Source: UBA1447 sp964627535
Lineage (GTDB): Bacteria > Bacillota > Clostridia > Oscillospirales > Acutalibacteraceae
DNA length: 64,000 bases
NCBI GenBank assembly: GCA_964627535.1
Contig: CAZVJW010000012.1
Location: forward strand, 1 to 64,000
Reading direction: 5' to 3'
Shown: piece after piece, positions 61,405 through 64,000 of the stretch
Numbering within the stretch: position 1 is the first letter of the stretch
Layout of the letters: each line of letters begins with the position of its first letter
Notes under the pieces: generated by a model
What the model saw: the letters and a program-made list of their open reading frames with translations, nothing else
Told to the model about the DNA's origin: nothing
Databases searched by the model: none
Translations under genes and position numbers: made by a program

Positions 61405-62346
61405 ATGAAAACTGTTGACCTTATAGTGCCCTGCTATAACGAATATGACGTTTTACCTTTGTTTTACAACGAGGTTTGTTCCGTAATCAGCAGATGCCCC
61501 GGTTACAGTTTTAATTTTATTTTTATAAATGACGGAAGCAGGGATAAAACGCCGGAAGTAATTGAGGAATTCGCTAAAAAGGACGAGCGGGTTAAATACA
61601 TATCTTTTTCCCGCAATTTCGGCAAAGAATCCGCTATGCTCGCGGGTATGAAATATTCTTCCGGCGATTACATCGGCATCCTTGATGCCGACCTTCAGCA
61701 TTCGCCCGAGTTGATTATTGACATGCTGGGAGCGCTTGAGGAAGGTTATGATGTCGCCGCCGCAAGACGTATTGACCGTTCCGGCGAAAGTAAAATTAAA
61801 AGTTGGTTTTCAAAGCTGTTTTATAAACTGGGCAACAGAATAATCGACATTGAAATTACCCACGGCGCACAGGATTTCAGAATAATGAAACGCAAGGTTG
61901 TTGAGGCCGTTATTTCGCTGCCCGAATACAGCCGTTTTTCAAAAGGTATTTTCACATGGGTCGGCTTTAACACCAAATGGTTTGAGCATGTCAACAGGGA
62001 ACGCGCCGCCGGCAAAACAACATGGTCTTTTGTTAAACTGGTGCGTTATGCGGTTGACGGCATCATTGGTTTTTCCGCTGTACCACTTAAAATATCGCTT
62101 TTATTCGGCTCGGTTATCAGTTTTGTCGGGTTCATTTACGCCATATATATTATTATCAGAACGCTTGTTTTCGGTGCGGATGTCCCCGGCTATCCTTCCT
62201 TAATCAGCGCGGTTTTTATCATTGGCGGGCTTATACTGCTCTCTCTGGGCATTATCGGCGAGTACCTCGCGAGGATATACATCGAAGTGAAGCACAGACC
62301 GATTTATATCATTGACAAAACCAACATAAACCCCGAAGAACGGTAA
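61405..62346 (+). CDS. GT2 glycosyltransferase, polyprenyl-phosphate type
   Basis: 313 residues. The GT-A part begins KTVDLIVPCYNEYDVLPLFY and has the DADLQHSPE metal motif (residues 94-102), then REARAAGKTTWSF-like sequence (here NRERAAGKTTWSF). Two membrane helices close the protein (about 228-250 and 270-292). This is the GtrB/dolichyl-phosphate mannosyl synthase-like group, which moves a sugar from a nucleotide to a lipid carrier. It follows the S41 gene with a two-base gap. Confidence 0.92.
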   Translation: MKTVDLIVPCYNEYDVLPLFYNEVCSVISRCPGYSFNFIFINDGSRDKTPEVIEEFAKKDERVKYISFSRNFGKESAMLAGMKYSSGDYIGILDADLQHSPELIIDMLGALEEGYDVAAARRIDRSGESKIKSWFSKLFYKLGNRIIDIEITHGAQDFRIMKRKVVEAVISLPEYSRFSKGIFTWVGFNTKWFEHVNRERAAGKTTWSFVKLVRYAVDGIIGFSAVPLKISLLFGSVISFVGFIYAIYIIIRTLVFGADVPGYPSLISAVFIIGGLILLSLGIIGEYLARIYIEVKHRPIYIIDKTNINPEER

Positions 62347-62369
62347 CGGTAAATCCCTATCAAAACAAC

Positions 62370-62400
62370 GGCGCAGGCAAAAAGCCTGCGCCTGTTTTTT
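62370..62400. terminator. terminator between GT2 and dockerin genes
   Basis: Perfect arms GGCGCAGGC and GCCTGCGCC around AAAAA, then TGTTTTTT. On the other strand TTGTTTTG follows, so it may serve both convergent genes. Confidence 0.85.
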
Positions 62401-62421
62401 ATGGATTGTATTCCATACGGT

Positions 62422-63999
62422 TTAACGAGCCTCGCCCGTGCTCTGGTTAATTTGCAGCACATTGTTTTGCACATCGATTATTATATCATAATCATTTTCG
62501 TCAACAACACCGTCCCGAAAGAGATCACCCGCCATGAAATAGGGGGTGCCTGTTACGGGGTCCCATTGCGGCAAAGCGTAATTGCCGATGTCAATAATCG
62601 TGTCCGCGTCATTGGTGTTTATAATCCCGTCGCCATTGACATCGCCGAAAATAATTGCTGTGTATGTTGCTGCAAGAGTGCCTGAGTTGGTATAAAGATC
62701 GACCGTTGCGCCTGTGCCGACTCCGCCGGGGCCGTCATTGAATAAAGCATATCCGCCTTCGCTTGAGCCGACATAGCCGTTAGCCCCGACACCTGCACCC
62801 AAACCTGCCAGGAAATTCGGCTGATCTATTGTACCGTTGCCGTCGGTATCCAACCCGATTACAACACCGGCTTGAAGCGCTACAAGACCGATAGCCTTTG
62901 CCGTCAGGTTAATGATAGCCGTATGGAGTGCCGCCGCAGCGGCATTAATCTTTGCCTGGTTTGCGGGAAGGCTGCTCAAATCTTCCTGCAGCACGGCTTT
63001 GGCCGCTGCAAGCGCCGCTGAAAACGGAGCCCAGCTTTCGGGTGTCCAGTCGGCTGCTGTTTTTGTATTGCCGGTTGTGATTTCCGCAATCAACAGCGTG
63101 TAATTTGCGGCGTCGGTAAGCATCTTGTACGCTGCAATCAGTTTTTCCCTCGCGGTGTCAACCATGGTTTGGCGCAGGATATATTCGCCGTTGCCATCGG
63201 TTGCCGCCGCACTTTGGGCATTAACAGCGGCGGCAAAGGCGAACGCTCTTTGGAACGCCGCCCACGTAACGGAAGTATGTTGCGCTTCTACAGGGCTGCC
63301 GACCGCTGTGATTGCCTCGTTCAGGCGAGCTTTATCAGCCTGAACACGGATCGTCCTGCTTGCGTAGAGGTTGAGCCTGTGCAGCGCATAGGCGACATCA
63401 ACACTCTCAAGCACAACGGGGTCGGCTTGCTGTTGGGAAGTGCAGAGAGCCGAACAATTTGCTGCTTCTCTTTGATAATTCAGGTAGGTAAAGGGAACAT
63501 AGTCCGCCATACCGAAAAAATTGTATGCAGGATCGTCATAAGAAAGCCCTGTGTTGGCGGGTTCATAGCTTTCCAGCACGGTCTTTACGTTATCCGTACC
63601 GGCCGCATATGCACTTGTTTCAAGGGCGGTTATCGCTTCATTCAGGGCTTGCACCACACCTTCGTACGCGGCAGCTGTAATTGTCATAAAGACAGCAGCC
63701 GTCCTCGGTCTGTACTGAACGGCAACAGCATTTTTAAGTGCAGAAATATAGTCGTTCCATTTGGCCGGGTCGGAATAGTCAGCCGGGTTGCGCTTAGCAT
63801 TCAGTTCGGATTCAAGGAGCCCCGGAAGACCAAAGTCGTTATAAAAAATAACATAGTGGGGAACCGTGAAGGTCTCCGCGTTGCCAATTATGGCGGTCTT
63901 GCCAGCGCTGTACTTAAAGCTGGAAGCGTATGCTCCGTCGGCAGGCCTGGCAGCCGAGGTTAAAACGAAAGGCTGTATATTACCGGAGCCGCCGTTAAA
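62422..63999 (-). CDS. dockerin protein with FIVAR-like repeats, 5' end outside the window
   Basis: The frame is open to the window edge without a stop, so the true start lies beyond 64000; the visible part is 525 residues. From the N-terminal side there is an unassigned region (VPHYVIFYNDFG...), then helical FIVAR-like segments such as AALAAAKAVLQEDLSSLPANQ, and a C-terminal dockerin with calcium loops DVNGDGIINTND and DLFRDGVVDEND. The second loop lacks two usual asparagines, and the linker between the repeats is longer than normal. It is probably a secreted surface protein; whether a cohesin partner exists is unknown. Confidence 0.85.
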   Translation of the reverse strand, partial: FNGGSGNIQPFVLTSAARPADGAYASSFKYSAGKTAIIGNAETFTVPHYVIFYNDFGLPGLLESELNAKRNPADYSDPAKWNDYISALKNAVAVQYRPRTAAVFMTITAAAYEGVVQALNEAITALETSAYAAGTDNVKTVLESYEPANTGLSYDDPAYNFFGMADYVPFTYLNYQREAANCSALCTSQQQADPVVLESVDVAYALHRLNLYASRTIRVQADKARLNEAITAVGSPVEAQHTSVTWAAFQRAFAFAAAVNAQSAAATDGNGEYILRQTMVDTAREKLIAAYKMLTDAANYTLLIAEITTGNTKTAADWTPESWAPFSAALAAAKAVLQEDLSSLPANQAKINAAAAALHTAIINLTAKAIGLVALQAGVVIGLDTDGNGTIDQPNFLAGLGAGVGANGYVGSSEGGYALFNDGPGGVGTGATVDLYTNSGTLAATYTAIIFGDVNGDGIINTNDADTIIDIGNYALPQWDPVTGTPYFMAGDLFRDGVVDENDYDIIIDVQNNVLQINQSTGEAR

Positions 64000-64000
64000 G

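Overview
The window looks like a chromosomal segment of a low-to-mid GC Firmicute of class Clostridia, most likely order Oscillospirales (Ruminococcaceae-like). The reasons are AGGAGG-type ribosome binding sites with frequent TTG/GTG starts, sigma-A promoters of the TTGACA-N17-TATAAT type, a threonyl T-box leader, a single-chain purL with a C-terminal glutaminase, an rny-ymdB pair, an Asp23/YloV pair, and a dockerin protein with FIVAR-like repeats. The taxonomy is inferred from gene content; there is no 16S gene here.

Layout. 1-15.3 kb is mostly minus-strand housekeeping: an ECF S-component, a YabE-like 3D-domain cell-wall protein, rplM-rpsI, a purL-apgM-kinase-aldo/keto reductase operon, a zinc-ribbon/DUF2085 pair, a TtcA-like thiolase, ymdB and rny. 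15.4-29.9 kb is mostly plus strand: a small zinc-ribbon protein, an orphan seven-helix membrane protein, DegV, the T-box and thrS, ychF (minus), a family 5 solute-binding lipoprotein, Asp23, FakA/YloV, recG, and a membrane LysM-G5-M23 peptidase. 30-45.3 kb is more accessory: a GH39-like glycosidase, two flavoproteins, a four-helix-bundle protein, a small zincin, two paralogous secreted lipase-like hydrolases on either side of a DUF6273 lipoprotein, a clostripain-family peptidase and a multi-pass membrane protein.

45.3-53.7 kb is the most mosaic part. It has a tRNA-Gln gene and a partial copy of its 3' end 2.7 kb away, arrays of 18-bp hairpin units, duplicated terminator cassettes, a frameshifted chimeric zinc-ribbon/TPR/SH3 gene, an AT-rich island with two zinc-ribbon proteins and a soluble Hanks-type kinase, and a REP-associated (RAYT) transposase with REP-like hairpins around and inside its reading frame. 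53.6-62.3 kb returns to ordered genes: a sialidase-fold protein, a PucR-type regulator, ftsE-ftsX-envC-like, an S41-family protein that lacks the expected catalytic dyad, and a GT2 glycosyltransferase. The window ends inside a minus-strand dockerin protein.

Themes. Cell-envelope remodelling dominates: YabE-like protein, M23/LysM, FtsEX with an EnvC-like activator, S41 protein and GT2. Two of the cell-wall genes have WalR-like TGTAAC repeats upstream. A dispersed ~135-bp MITE-like repeat with ATACTAAT ends occurs in three full copies and one short copy. The best candidates for something undescribed are the kinase island, the RAYT/REP locus, the hairpin arrays and the S41 pseudoprotease next to FtsEX.
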